From Pseudomonas sp. N40(2020) (GTDB lineage: Bacteria > Pseudomonadota > Gammaproteobacteria > Pseudomonadales > Pseudomonadaceae), in the NCBI RefSeq assembly GCF_014472415.1, contig NZ_JACSZV010000004.1, forward strand, positions 62,001-126,000: DNA of 64,000 nucleotides, given 5' to 3'. Position numbers and translations under genes: made by a program. The notes beneath the pieces were generated by a model that was given only the letters and a program-made list of their open reading frames with translations, was not told the origin of the DNA and searched no databases. Positions 37,455-45,802 of the stretch are shown one piece after another; position 1 is the first letter of the stretch, and each line of letters opens with the position of its first letter.

Positions 37455-37760
37455 ATGTCAGTCGTTACAGAAGTCTCTTCGGGTGGGAAAAAACTGACTA
37501 TCTCGGTCAAGGGCCGATTCGATTTCGCCAAGCATCAGGAGTTTCGGCAGTCCTACGAGGGTGTAAAGCCGAAGCCCGAGTCTTTTGAAGTGAATTTGAA
37601 AGACGCCACTTACCTCGACAGTTCCGCGCTCGGCATGCTGTTGTTGTTGCGTGACCATGCGGGCGGCGAAAAAGCCGAAATCACCTTGACCCACGCGAAT
37701 GCCGACGTACGCAAGATACTTGCGATCTCGAACTTCGAACAAATCTTCGACGTGGCATAA
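37455..37760 (+). CDS. hsbA: STAS-domain anti-sigma factor antagonist HsbA
   Basis: 101 residues of the SpoIIAA/STAS fold. The phospho-acceptor is Ser56 in 'YLDSSALGMLLLL', the same position as in P. aeruginosa HsbA. There, unphosphorylated HsbA binds the anti-sigma factor FlgM and frees FliA, and phosphorylated HsbA promotes the diguanylate cyclase HsbD. HsbR, encoded next, is its kinase/phosphatase. The ribosome site lies in an inverted repeat. The symbol is assigned by family and by the hsbA-hsbR-hptB order. Confidence 0.88.
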   Translation: MSVVTEVSSGGKKLTISVKGRFDFAKHQEFRQSYEGVKPKPESFEVNLKDATYLDSSALGMLLLLRDHAGGEKAEITLTHANADVRKILAISNFEQIFDVA

Positions 37761-37765
37761 ACGCA

Positions 37766-39472
37766 ATGCAGGCTGATGCCGAGCCGCTGACGATCCTGAT
37801 CGCCGAAGACAGCGCCGCCGACCGGCTGCTGCTCTCAACCATTGTCCGTCGTCAGGGCCATGAAGTTCTGACGGCGGCCAATGGTGCCGAGGCCGTCGAC
37901 GTCTTCCGCCGCCAGCAACCCCACCTTGTCCTGATGGACGCGATGATGCCGGTGATGGACGGCTTCGAAGCGGCACAGCAGATCAAGTCGCTGGCAGGGG
38001 AAACGCTGGTGCCGATCATCTTCCTTACCTCGCTCACTGAAAGCGAGGCGCTGGCCCGTTGTCTGGAGGCCGGTGGCGACGACTTTCTGGCGAAGCCCTA
38101 CAACCAAGTGATCCTTGCCGCCAAAATCAAGGCGATGGATCGCTTGCGCCGCTTGCAGGCGACCGTGCTGCAGCAGCGCGATCTGATCGCCAAACACCAC
38201 GATTACCTGCTGAACGAACAACGCGTCGCCAAAGCCGTGTTCGACAAGGTCGCACATTCCGGCTGTCTGAGCGCGCCGAATATTCGCTATCTGCAATCGC
38301 CCTATGCGCTGTTCAACGGTGATCTGCTGCTGGCGGCGTACACGCCGGCGGGGGACATGCATGTACTGCTCGGCGATTTCACCGGTCATGGCTTGCCGGC
38401 TGCGGTCGGGGCGATGCCGCTGGCCGAAGTGTTCTACAGCATGACGGCCAAGGGCTACGGTCTGGCCGAAACGCTGCGCGAGATGAACGCCAAGCTCAAG
38501 CGCATCTTGCCGGTGGACATGTTTTGCTGCGCAACCCTGTTGTGCCTGAGTTCCCAAAGACGTTCGGTCGAGGTGTGGAATGGCGGCATGCCTGACGGCT
38601 ATCTGCATCGGATCGCCAGCGGTGAGCGCGTACCGTTGGCGGCGCGGCATCTGCCGTTGGGTGTGTTGAGTCCGCAGGCATTCGATGACTGTACCCAGGT
38701 CTACTCGATGGCCGTCGGTGATCGGGTCTTTCTGTTGTCCGACGGAGTGATCGACACCAGCAATGCCAGTGATCAATTGTTCGGCGTTGAACGCTTGCAG
38801 CGGGTGTTTGCCGCCAATCGCGAGCCGGATTGCCTGTTCGAGGACATCGAGCAGGCGCTGCGCAATTTTCGTGGCGAAGCGCGCGATGATGTGAGCATGG
38901 TCGAGGTGAGCCTGCTGGAACCGACGCAGGTCAATCCGACAGTCCCGGTCTATTCTGACAGCGGCCAGTCGTGCCCGCTGGACTGGTCGGTGAGCTTTGA
39001 GTTTCGTGGTGCTACGCTCAAGCGTTTCAATCCGTTGCCGTACTTGTTGCAGTTGCTCCAGGAGGTGCATGGGTTGCGTGCGCAAAGCGGCGCGTTGTAC
39101 AGCGTGCTCGCCGAGTTGTATTCCAATGCGCTGGAGCACGGCGTGTTGGGGCTCGACTCCAGCCTCAAGCGCGATGCTGTGGGATTCGCCCGCTACTATG
39201 AGCAGCGCAACACCCGTCTGGAGGCCTTGCAGGACGGCTATGTGCGCGTACATTTGCAGGTAAAGCCACAAGGCGAGGGCGGCTGTCTGGTCATTCGAGT
39301 CGACGACAGCGGCAAAGGCTTCGACGTGGCGCGGGTGATGGAGCGGCCACTGGACGGTGTCCGTTTGTCGGGGCGTGGGGTCAGTCTGGTTCGGCAATTG
39401 GGGCGTAACGCCAGTTGGTCGGACGAAGGTCGCAGTGCCCACGTAGAGTTTTTCTGGGAGGTTGAGGCATAA
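37766..39472 (+). CDS. hsbR: Response regulator with PP2C phosphatase and HATPase kinase domains, HsbR
   Basis: 568 residues in three parts: a receiver domain ('ILIAEDSAADRLLL', phospho-Asp58, 'FLAKPYNQ'), a SpoIIE/PP2C phosphatase ('LLGDFTGHGLPAAVGAMPLA', 'VEVWNGGMPDGYL', 'VFLLSDGVIDTSN', 'RDDVSMVEV') and a C-terminal GHKL kinase-like domain ('LAELYSNALEHGVLG', 'IRVDDSGKGFDVA'). In P. aeruginosa HsbR dephosphorylates or phosphorylates HsbA depending on its own phosphorylation by HptB. It begins six bases after the hsbA stop codon. Confidence 0.9.
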   Translation: MQADAEPLTILIAEDSAADRLLLSTIVRRQGHEVLTAANGAEAVDVFRRQQPHLVLMDAMMPVMDGFEAAQQIKSLAGETLVPIIFLTSLTESEALARCLEAGGDDFLAKPYNQVILAAKIKAMDRLRRLQATVLQQRDLIAKHHDYLLNEQRVAKAVFDKVAHSGCLSAPNIRYLQSPYALFNGDLLLAAYTPAGDMHVLLGDFTGHGLPAAVGAMPLAEVFYSMTAKGYGLAETLREMNAKLKRILPVDMFCCATLLCLSSQRRSVEVWNGGMPDGYLHRIASGERVPLAARHLPLGVLSPQAFDDCTQVYSMAVGDRVFLLSDGVIDTSNASDQLFGVERLQRVFAANREPDCLFEDIEQALRNFRGEARDDVSMVEVSLLEPTQVNPTVPVYSDSGQSCPLDWSVSFEFRGATLKRFNPLPYLLQLLQEVHGLRAQSGALYSVLAELYSNALEHGVLGLDSSLKRDAVGFARYYEQRNTRLEALQDGYVRVHLQVKPQGEGGCLVIRVDDSGKGFDVARVMERPLDGVRLSGRGVSLVRQLGRNASWSDEGRSAHVEFFWEVEA

Positions 39473-39503
39473 TTCGCGCAATTCTTGATCAAGGAGTGAG
39501 CAA

Positions 39504-39851
39504 GTGACTGACGAACATGTAGATCGCGAAACGCTGAGCGCATTGCGCGACGTCATGGAGGATAGTTATCCGGAATTGCTGGATACCTTTCTGACGGATT
39601 CCAAAACGCGCTTGGGCGAACTTAAAAATACCGTCGATGCAAAGGCGTTGTCCGACGTTGCCCACAGTTTCAAAGGCAGCGCCAGCAACATGGGAGCCAT
39701 TCGACTGGCTGAGTTGTGCCATGAACTCGAAGCCCAGGCCAGGCATAAAAGTCCGTCGGAAATTGCCCTGATGGTCGCCGACATCTGCGGCGAGTTTGAG
39801 CAGGTTCGTCCTGTCTACGAAGACGAGCAACAGCACTCCCACACCCACTGA
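39504..39851 (+). CDS. hptB: Histidine phosphotransfer protein HptB
   Basis: 115 residues, a four-helix Hpt domain with phospho-His54 in 'VAHSFKGSASNMGA'. It would pass phosphate from hybrid sensor kinases to the receiver of HsbR. The C-terminus is His-rich ('QQHSHTH'). It lies 31 bases after hsbR and is followed by a terminator, closing the operon that began at fliE. Confidence 0.9.
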   Translation: MTDEHVDRETLSALRDVMEDSYPELLDTFLTDSKTRLGELKNTVDAKALSDVAHSFKGSASNMGAIRLAELCHELEAQARHKSPSEIALMVADICGEFEQVRPVYEDEQQHSHTH

Positions 39852-39854
39852 TTC

Positions 39855-39872
39855 GCGCCGTCCGGCGCTTTT
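39855..39872 (+). terminator. Terminator after hptB
   Basis: A GCGCC/GGCGC hairpin with a GTCC loop is followed by TTTTCT, three bases after the hptB stop codon. Confidence 0.65.
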
Positions 39873-39891
39873 CTCAGTCGCCGGGCAAAAC

Positions 39892-39907
39892 TGGCCCGGC
39901 ACTTGCA
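39892..39907 (+). promoter_or_regulatory. Sigma-54 promoter of fliK
   Basis: TGGCCCG-GCAC-TTGCA with GG-N10-GC geometry, 51 bases before fliK and just after the hptB terminator. Confidence 0.82.
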
Positions 39908-39957
39908 ATTAACTTCGCCAACTGTACCTACGATCCCAGTGCAGCGGAGACCGTTTC

Positions 39958-41328
39958 ATGCCTGCGACCCCTAACATTCTTCTTCAGACCGCCGCTCAGG
40001 CCAAGGCGCAAGCCGCCTCGACCAAAACGTCGGCAATGGCCGCAGACGCCGGGGACAAGGCCTCAAGCTTCGCTCAGGTGTTTGCCGATCAAGGGCCGGG
40101 CAAGTCTGCGGTGACGGCAGACAGTCCCTTGAAATCGGCGCGCGACAAGGTCGCCGACAACAGCGCCAAGAAAGATGTCGGCAAGGATCAACCGGCCAAT
40201 ACGCAGCCAGCAGTTGCCGATAGCGGCAATGCCTTGCCTGCCGACAAGCCGGCATCGACCGACGACAAGACCGCCGCCAGCGACGATACCGCTGAAACGG
40301 CAGAGACCCCGGTGGCCGATGCCGCTCCGGTCGACCCGACGCTGGAACCGGCGTTGGCAGAAGTCGTTCAGCCGGTGGTGACCACGCCGGTCGTGGCGGC
40401 CCCGGTTGTCGAAACGGCTGCCGAGCCAAAAACCGAAACTCCCGCGCTGGCCCTGTTGCCGAGTGTGACCAAGGAGCCTGCGGCCACGACCGACAGCGAT
40501 TTCGATCCTGCGGCCGATCCCCTCGATGCTTTGCCTGCCGTGCGCATGGCCATGGAGCAGGGTGGCCACATTTCTGCCGCCAGTCAGGCTCAGCCCAAAG
40601 CTTCACCCGCCCAGACCCAGGCCGATGGCGAATTGACCTCGGCACAGAACTTCGCTGCTGGCATGGCGAGCATGCTCGACGTGCAGGCCGACAAGGACAG
40701 CACCAGTCAGGGTGGCGAGAAAGCTTTCAGCGGATTGATCGATGACGGTCTGAAAGACTTGAAATCCGCCACCAGTGACACCCGCGTTGATGACTTCGCC
40801 AACCGTCTGGCGGCGCTGACTCAAGCCGCGACGCCGAAGACCGCGAACGCTGTGCCGGTGAATCAGCCGATCGCCATGAATCAAAGCGGCTGGACAGAGG
40901 AAGTGGTCAACCGCGTCATGTATCTGTCGAGTACCAGTCTGAAAGCGGCTGACATTCAGTTGCAGCCGGCCGAGTTGGGGCGTCTGGATATTCGTGTGAA
41001 CATGGTTCCGGACCAGCAGACTCAGGTGACGTTCATGAGCGCGCATCCAAGCGTGCGTGAAGCGCTCGACGGCCAGATGCATCGCCTGCGTGACATGTTT
41101 ACCCAGCAAGGCATGGGGCAGGTCGACGTCAATGTCTCTGACCAGAACCGTGGCTGGCAGGGTCAGCAAGGGCAGGAGCAGGCGCAGCAGGGGCAGGGTG
41201 GACGCACCAGCGCTGCGGGTGGTCGACTGGATTCGACGGATGAAGAGTTGGAGCCTGTCAGCGTGGCTGAAGCTGCCGCGCAGACCACCAGCGTGATCGG
41301 CACCAGCGCCGTCGACTATTACGCCTGA
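39958..41328 (+). CDS. fliK: Flagellar hook-length control protein FliK
   Basis: 456 residues. The first two thirds are low-complexity, rich in Ala/Pro/Thr/Asp, which suits the extended ruler region. The conserved C-terminal Flg_hook domain spans about 305-400 ('WTEEVVNRVMYLSSTSLKAA', 'IQLQPAELGRLDIRVNM', 'FMSAHPSVREALDGQMHRL'). A Gln/Gly-rich stretch follows. FliK measures the hook and switches FlhB specificity to filament substrates. It has its own sigma-54 promoter and is followed by a REP pair. Confidence 0.95.
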   Translation: MPATPNILLQTAAQAKAQAASTKTSAMAADAGDKASSFAQVFADQGPGKSAVTADSPLKSARDKVADNSAKKDVGKDQPANTQPAVADSGNALPADKPASTDDKTAASDDTAETAETPVADAAPVDPTLEPALAEVVQPVVTTPVVAAPVVETAAEPKTETPALALLPSVTKEPAATTDSDFDPAADPLDALPAVRMAMEQGGHISAASQAQPKASPAQTQADGELTSAQNFAAGMASMLDVQADKDSTSQGGEKAFSGLIDDGLKDLKSATSDTRVDDFANRLAALTQAATPKTANAVPVNQPIAMNQSGWTEEVVNRVMYLSSTSLKAADIQLQPAELGRLDIRVNMVPDQQTQVTFMSAHPSVREALDGQMHRLRDMFTQQGMGQVDVNVSDQNRGWQGQQGQEQAQQGQGGRTSAAGGRLDSTDEELEPVSVAEAAAQTTSVIGTSAVDYYA

Positions 41329-41344
41329 TCAAACGCATAACCCT

Positions 41345-41434
41345 TGTGGGAGCGAGCCTGCTCGCGATAGCGGTGTAACAGTCGACATAAATGTTGAATG
41401 TTAAATCGTATTCGCGAGCAGGCTCGCTCCCACA
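41345..41434. repeat. REP pair (REPIN-like) between fliK and fliL
   Basis: TGTGGGAGCGAGCCTGCTCGC at the left and its reverse complement GCGAGCAGGCTCGCTCCCACA at the right enclose about 45 bp. It lies just after the fliK stop. The same core recurs at 63708-63799. Confidence 0.92.
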
Positions 41435-41472
41435 CTGTTTTGTGATGCTCTCCCAATGTGCCCCGACACTTC

Positions 41473-41488
41473 TGGCATAACACTTGCT
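41473..41488 (+). promoter_or_regulatory. Sigma-54 promoter of the fliL operon
   Basis: TGGCATA-ACAC-TTGCT, correct spacing, 51 bases before fliL, between the REP pair and the gene. Confidence 0.87.
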
Positions 41489-41538
41489 CTTGCCTTGCCG
41501 TGCGACTGTGAAAACCCGAATAGTGACGGATTATTGGC

Positions 41539-42042
41539 ATGGCGAAGAGCGAAACAGCAGCAGTAAAAGACCCCGCGACCAAAGGCAAACTCAAGCTGAT
41601 CATCGTGATCGTGCTGGCGTTGCTGTTGGCCATTGGCGCATCCGTGGGGGCGACCTGGTTCTTCATGCACAGTGCCCAGAGCAAGCCTGCCGAGGCCGCC
41701 GATGCTGCGCCGGTCGGCAAGCAGCCGGCAATTTTCGAACCGATGGCACCGGCATTCGTTGCCAACTACAACCAGAACGGCCGTCAGCGCTACATGCAGG
41801 TGAGCATCACCATGCTGGCGCGTAATCAGGCTGATCTGGAAGCGCTCAAAGTGCACATGCCGGTGATCCGCAACAACCTGGTGATGCTCTTCTCCGGTCA
41901 GGATTTCGCCACCTTGGCGACCCCGGTCGGGCAAGAGATGTTGCGCCAGAAGGCTACAGCGAGCGTGCAGGAAGTGGCGCAGAAAGAGCTGGGCAAAGTG
42001 GTGATCGAACAGTTGCTTTTCACTAATTTCGTACTGCAGTAG
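41539..42042 (+). CDS. fliL: Flagellar basal body-associated protein FliL
   Basis: 167 residues: a short cytoplasmic tail, one membrane helix ('LKLIIVIVLALLLAIGASVG'), an Ala/Pro linker, and a periplasmic FliL domain ('RYMQVSITMLARNQADLEAL', ending 'VVIEQLLFTNFVLQ'). FliL rings support the stator units. First gene of fliLMNOPQR-flhB. Confidence 0.96.
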   Translation: MAKSETAAVKDPATKGKLKLIIVIVLALLLAIGASVGATWFFMHSAQSKPAEAADAAPVGKQPAIFEPMAPAFVANYNQNGRQRYMQVSITMLARNQADLEALKVHMPVIRNNLVMLFSGQDFATLATPVGQEMLRQKATASVQEVAQKELGKVVIEQLLFTNFVLQ

Positions 42043-42051
42043 GAACACGAC

Positions 42052-43020
42052 ATGGCCGTGCAGGATCTGCTGTCCCAGGATGAAATCGACGCGCTGTTGC
42101 ATGGCGTCGACGATGGTCTGGTACAGACCGATAACGCTGCCGAACCCGGCAGTGTCAAAAGCTACGACCTGACCAGCCAGGATCGCATCGTCCGTGGACG
42201 CATGCCGACTCTGGAAATGATCAACGAGCGTTTTGCCCGTTACACCCGCATCAGCATGTTCAACATGCTGCGCCGCTCGGCGGACGTTGCCGTCGGTGGC
42301 GTACAGGTAATGAAGTTCGGCGAATACGTACACTCGCTGTACGTGCCGACCAGTCTCAACCTGGTCAAGATCAAACCGTTGCGCGGCACCGCGCTGTTCA
42401 TCCTCGACGCCAAACTGGTGTTCAAGCTGGTGGACAACTTCTTCGGCGGCGACGGCCGTCACGCCAAGATCGAAGGGCGTGAGTTCACCCCGACCGAACT
42501 TCGCGTAGTGCGCATGGTGCTGGAGCAGGCCTTCGTCGATTTGAAGGAAGCCTGGCAGGCGATCATGGAAGTCAATTTCGAGTACATCAACTCGGAAGTG
42601 AACCCGGCCATGGCCAACATCGTCGGCCCGAGCGAAGCCATTGTCGTGTCGACATTCCACATCGAACTCGATGGCGGTGGCGGCGATCTGCACGTGACCA
42701 TGCCGTACTCGATGATCGAGCCGGTGCGCGAAATGCTCGACGCCGGTTTCCAGTCGGACCTCGACGATCAGGACGAGCGCTGGGTCAATGCCCTGCGTCA
42801 GGACGTGCTCGATGTCGACGTACCGATCGGCGCCACCGTGGCCCGCCGCCAGTTGAAACTGCGCGACATCCTGCACATGCAGCCGGGGGATGTGATCCCG
42901 GTCGAGATGCCGGAAGACATGATCATGCGCGCCAACGGCGTGCCGGCCTTCAAGGTCAAGATGGGCTCGCACAAAGGCAACCTCGCGTTGCAGGTGATCG
43001 AGCCGATCGAGCGTCGCTGA
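42052..43020 (+). CDS. fliM: Motor switch protein FliM
   Basis: 322 residues. The N-terminal CheY-P-binding peptide is 'LLSQDEIDALLHGVDDG', the middle domain carries 'LVFKLVDNFFGGDGRHAKIE', and the C-terminal SpoA domain contacts FliN ('LKLRDILHMQPGDVIPVEMP'). FliM converts CheY-P binding into a change of rotation. It lies nine bases after fliL. Confidence 0.97.
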   Translation: MAVQDLLSQDEIDALLHGVDDGLVQTDNAAEPGSVKSYDLTSQDRIVRGRMPTLEMINERFARYTRISMFNMLRRSADVAVGGVQVMKFGEYVHSLYVPTSLNLVKIKPLRGTALFILDAKLVFKLVDNFFGGDGRHAKIEGREFTPTELRVVRMVLEQAFVDLKEAWQAIMEVNFEYINSEVNPAMANIVGPSEAIVVSTFHIELDGGGGDLHVTMPYSMIEPVREMLDAGFQSDLDDQDERWVNALRQDVLDVDVPIGATVARRQLKLRDILHMQPGDVIPVEMPEDMIMRANGVPAFKVKMGSHKGNLALQVIEPIERR

Positions 43021-43074
43021 AGCGGCGCTCTTACCCACCACACATTTAGCTGAATTGTTGCCCGCCGAGGACAA

Positions 43075-43533
43075 ATGATGAACGACGATATGAACGCCCA
43101 GGACGATCAGGCACTGGCCGATGAATGGGCTGCGGCCCTGGAAGAGACCGGTGACGGCCAGGCCGACATCGATGCGCTGCTGGCGGCCGACGCCGGTGCG
43201 TCGGGCTCCAACCGTCTGCCGATGGAAGAGTTCGGCAGCGTGCCGAAGAACAACGATCCGGTGACGCTGGACGGCCCGAACCTGGACGTGATCCTCGACA
43301 TCCCGGTGTCCATCTCGATGGAAGTGGGCAGTACCGACATCAACATCCGCAACCTGCTGCAACTGAACCAGGGTTCGGTGATCGAGCTTGATCGCCTGGC
43401 CGGTGAGCCGCTGGACGTGCTGGTCAACGGCACGCTGATCGCTCACGGCGAAGTAGTAGTGGTCAACGAGAAGTTCGGCATCCGCCTGACCGACGTGATC
43501 AGCCCAAGCGAACGCATCAAGAAGCTGCGCTGA
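43075..43533 (+). CDS. fliN: Motor switch protein FliN
   Basis: 152 residues. An acidic N-terminal extension is followed by the SpoA/surface-presentation domain ('ILDIPVSISMEVGSTDINIR', 'LLQLNQGSVIELDRLAGEPL', 'NEKFGIRLTDVISPSERI'). Two adjacent ATG codons exist (43075 and 43078), both downstream of 'GAGGAC'. FliN completes the C-ring and helps dock FliH. The fliO GTG directly abuts its stop. Confidence 0.96.
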   Translation: MMNDDMNAQDDQALADEWAAALEETGDGQADIDALLAADAGASGSNRLPMEEFGSVPKNNDPVTLDGPNLDVILDIPVSISMEVGSTDINIRNLLQLNQGSVIELDRLAGEPLDVLVNGTLIAHGEVVVVNEKFGIRLTDVISPSERIKKLR

Positions 43534-43986
43534 GTGAAAAGGTTTCTCTGGGTGCTGCTGGCGTTGCCTTTGGGCGTGCTGGCCGCCGAGCCGGTTGCCA
43601 GCGCCGCCGCGCCTGCCGCTACCGCGCCAATGGTCAGCAGCGGCGTGGCCGGGCAATTGACGCAGCTGGTGCTGGGCCTGCTGGTGGTGTTGGGCTTGAT
43701 CTTCTTCCTCGCCTGGTTACTGCGCCGTGTGCAACAGGCAGGGCCGGCGGGCAAGGGGCAGGTGATCGAGCTGATCGGTTCCCGCGCGCTCGGTCCGCGT
43801 GACCGGTTGATGCTGGTTCAGGTCGGCAACGAGCAGATTCTGCTTGGCTTGAGCCCCGGCACCATCACCGCGCTGCATGTGCTGAAGGAACCGGTGCAAG
43901 TGCCGAGCACTACCGAGAAAGCGACCCCGGAATTTGCCCAGCATCTGCTGAAAATTCTCGGCAAGGATCAGAAGGATAAGAAGTAA
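43534..43986 (+). CDS. fliO: Flagellar export component FliO
   Basis: 150 residues. A signal-like N-terminus ('[17 protein letters not shown]'), an Ala-rich stretch and one membrane helix ('[19 protein letters not shown]') precede a small cytoplasmic domain ('[20 protein letters not shown]', '[12 protein letters not shown]'). FliO assists assembly of the FliP core. It starts with GTG immediately after the fliN stop and overlaps fliP by one base. Confidence 0.93.
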   Translation: MKRFLWVLLALPLGVLAAEPVASAAAPAATAPMVSSGVAGQLTQLVLGLLVVLGLIFFLAWLLRRVQQAGPAGKGQVIELIGSRALGPRDRLMLVQVGNEQILLGLSPGTITALHVLKEPVQVPSTTEKATPEFAQHLLKILGKDQKDKK

Positions 43987-44744
43987 TGGGTGCGCTTCGC
44001 ATCGTCTTGACGCTGGCCCTGTTGCTGGCTGCACCGCTGGCATTCGCCGCCGATCCGTTGTCGATCCCGGCGATCACGCTGGGCACCAACGCCGATGGCG
44101 CGCAGGAGTATTCGGTCAGTCTGCAGATTCTGCTGATCATGACTGCGCTGAGTTTCATCCCGGCGTTCGTCATGCTGATGACCAGTTTTACCCGGATCAT
44201 CATTGTCTTCTCGATCCTGCGTCAGGCCCTTGGCTTGCAGCAGACACCGTCGAACCAGATCCTCACCGGTATGGCGCTGTTTCTGACCCTGTTCATCATG
44301 GCGCCGGTGTTCGATCGGGTGAACAACGATGCCTTGCAGCCGTATCTGGCGGAAAAACTCACCGCTCAGCAAGCGGTGGAAAAGGCGCAGGTGCCGATCA
44401 AGGACTTCATGCTCGCCCAGACTCGCTCCAGCGATCTTGAGCTGTTCATGCGCCTGTCCAAGCGTACCGACATCGCCACGCCCGATCAGGCGCCGCTGAC
44501 AATTCTGGTGCCGGCGTTTGTGACCTCTGAGCTCAAAACCGCCTTCCAGATCGGTTTCATGATCTTCATTCCGTTCCTGATCATCGACCTGGTCGTGGCC
44601 AGTGTGCTGATGGCCATGGGTATGATGATGCTCTCGCCGCTGATCATTTCCCTGCCGTTCAAGATCATGCTGTTCGTGCTGGTGGATGGCTGGGCCCTGA
44701 TCATCGGTACGCTGGCCAGCAGTTTTGGAGGTGTCTCGCCATGA
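43986..44744 (+). CDS. fliP: Flagellar export gate protein FliP
   Basis: 252 residues. A cleavable signal peptide ('[17 protein letters not shown]') is followed by the conserved '[20 protein letters not shown]', '[19 protein letters not shown]' and the C-terminal membrane pair. FliP forms the pentameric core of the export gate with FliQ and FliR. The stop overlaps the fliQ start. Confidence 0.98.
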   Translation: MGALRIVLTLALLLAAPLAFAADPLSIPAITLGTNADGAQEYSVSLQILLIMTALSFIPAFVMLMTSFTRIIIVFSILRQALGLQQTPSNQILTGMALFLTLFIMAPVFDRVNNDALQPYLAEKLTAQQAVEKAQVPIKDFMLAQTRSSDLELFMRLSKRTDIATPDQAPLTILVPAFVTSELKTAFQIGFMIFIPFLIIDLVVASVLMAMGMMMLSPLIISLPFKIMLFVLVDGWALIIGTLASSFGGVSP

Positions 44745-45010
44745 CGCCGGAAGTCGCGGTCGACATCTTTCGCGAAGCGCTGTGGCTGACGACCATGATG
44801 GTTGCGGTGCTGGTGATTCCGAGTCTGCTGGTCGGTCTGCTGGTGGCGATGTTCCAGGCCGCGACGCAGATCAACGAACAGACCCTGAGCTTCCTCCCGC
44901 GTCTGCTGGTGATGCTGGTTACCCTGATCGTCGCCGGCCCGTGGCTGGTGCAGACCTTCATGGAATACATCATTCAGCTGTATCACAACATTCCGATGGT
45001 CATCGGCTAA
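44741..45010 (+). CDS. fliQ: Flagellar export gate protein FliQ
   Basis: 89 residues, the standard size, with two membrane helices ('[19 protein letters not shown]' and '[18 protein letters not shown]') around '[17 protein letters not shown]', a family hallmark. It overlaps fliP by four bases and precedes fliR by three. Confidence 0.98.
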   Translation: MTPEVAVDIFREALWLTTMMVAVLVIPSLLVGLLVAMFQAATQINEQTLSFLPRLLVMLVTLIVAGPWLVQTFMEYIIQLYHNIPMVIG

Positions 45011-45013
45011 GCC

Positions 45014-45799
45014 ATGCAATCGCTGCTTCAGCTGACCGACACCCAGATCAGTACCTGGGTGGCGACGTTCATGTTGCCGCTGTTTCGTGTGGGCGCGGTG
45101 CTGATGGTCATGCCGGTGTTCGGCACGACGCTGGTGCCCACGCGTATCCGTCTGTATTTCGCGTTGGCGATCACTGTGGTGATTGCGCCCAATCTGCCTC
45201 CGATGCCACCGGTCAATGCGCTGGATCTGAGCGGGCTGCTGCTGATTGGCGAGCAGATCCTGATTGGCGCGGTACTGGGGTTCTCCTTGCAGCTGTTCTT
45301 TCAGGCGTTCGTGGTGGCGGGGCAGATTGTCGCGATCCAGATGGGTATGGGCTTTGCCTCGATGGTCGACCCTACCAACGGTGTGTCGGTGGCGGTGATC
45401 GGGCAGTTCTTCACCATGCTGGTGACCTTGCTGTTCTTGTCGATGAACGGCCATCTGGTGGTGTTCGAAGTCCTCACGGAAAGCTTCACCACGTTGCCCG
45501 TTGGCAGCGGCTTCATGACGACACACTATTGGGAGCTCGCCGGCAAACTCGGCTGGGTGCTCGGCGCAGCATTATTGCTGGTGCTGCCGGCGATCACGGC
45601 GTTGCTGGTGGTCAACATCGCCTTTGGTGTGATGACCCGCGCGGCGCCGCAGTTGAACATCTTCTCCATCGGTTTTCCGCTGACCCTGGTGCTCGGCCTC
45701 TTCATCGTCTGGGTCGGCCTGGCGGACATTCTCAATCAGTATCAACCGCTGGCCACCGAGGCCTTGCAGTTTTTACGCGAACTGGCACAGGCGCGCTGA
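45014..45799 (+). CDS. fliR: Flagellar export gate protein FliR
   Basis: 261 residues, polytopic, with 'TFMLPLFRVGAVLMVMPVFG', 'GEQILIGAVLGFSLQLFFQA', 'VDPTNGVSVAVIGQF' and 'APQLNIFSIGFPLTLVLGL' in the family order. It completes the FliP5-Q4-R1 export channel. Three bases separate it from both fliQ and flhB. Confidence 0.98.
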   Translation: MQSLLQLTDTQISTWVATFMLPLFRVGAVLMVMPVFGTTLVPTRIRLYFALAITVVIAPNLPPMPPVNALDLSGLLLIGEQILIGAVLGFSLQLFFQAFVVAGQIVAIQMGMGFASMVDPTNGVSVAVIGQFFTMLVTLLFLSMNGHLVVFEVLTESFTTLPVGSGFMTTHYWELAGKLGWVLGAALLLVLPAITALLVVNIAFGVMTRAAPQLNIFSIGFPLTLVLGLFIVWVGLADILNQYQPLATEALQFLRELAQAR

Positions 45800-45802
45800 G
45801 TC

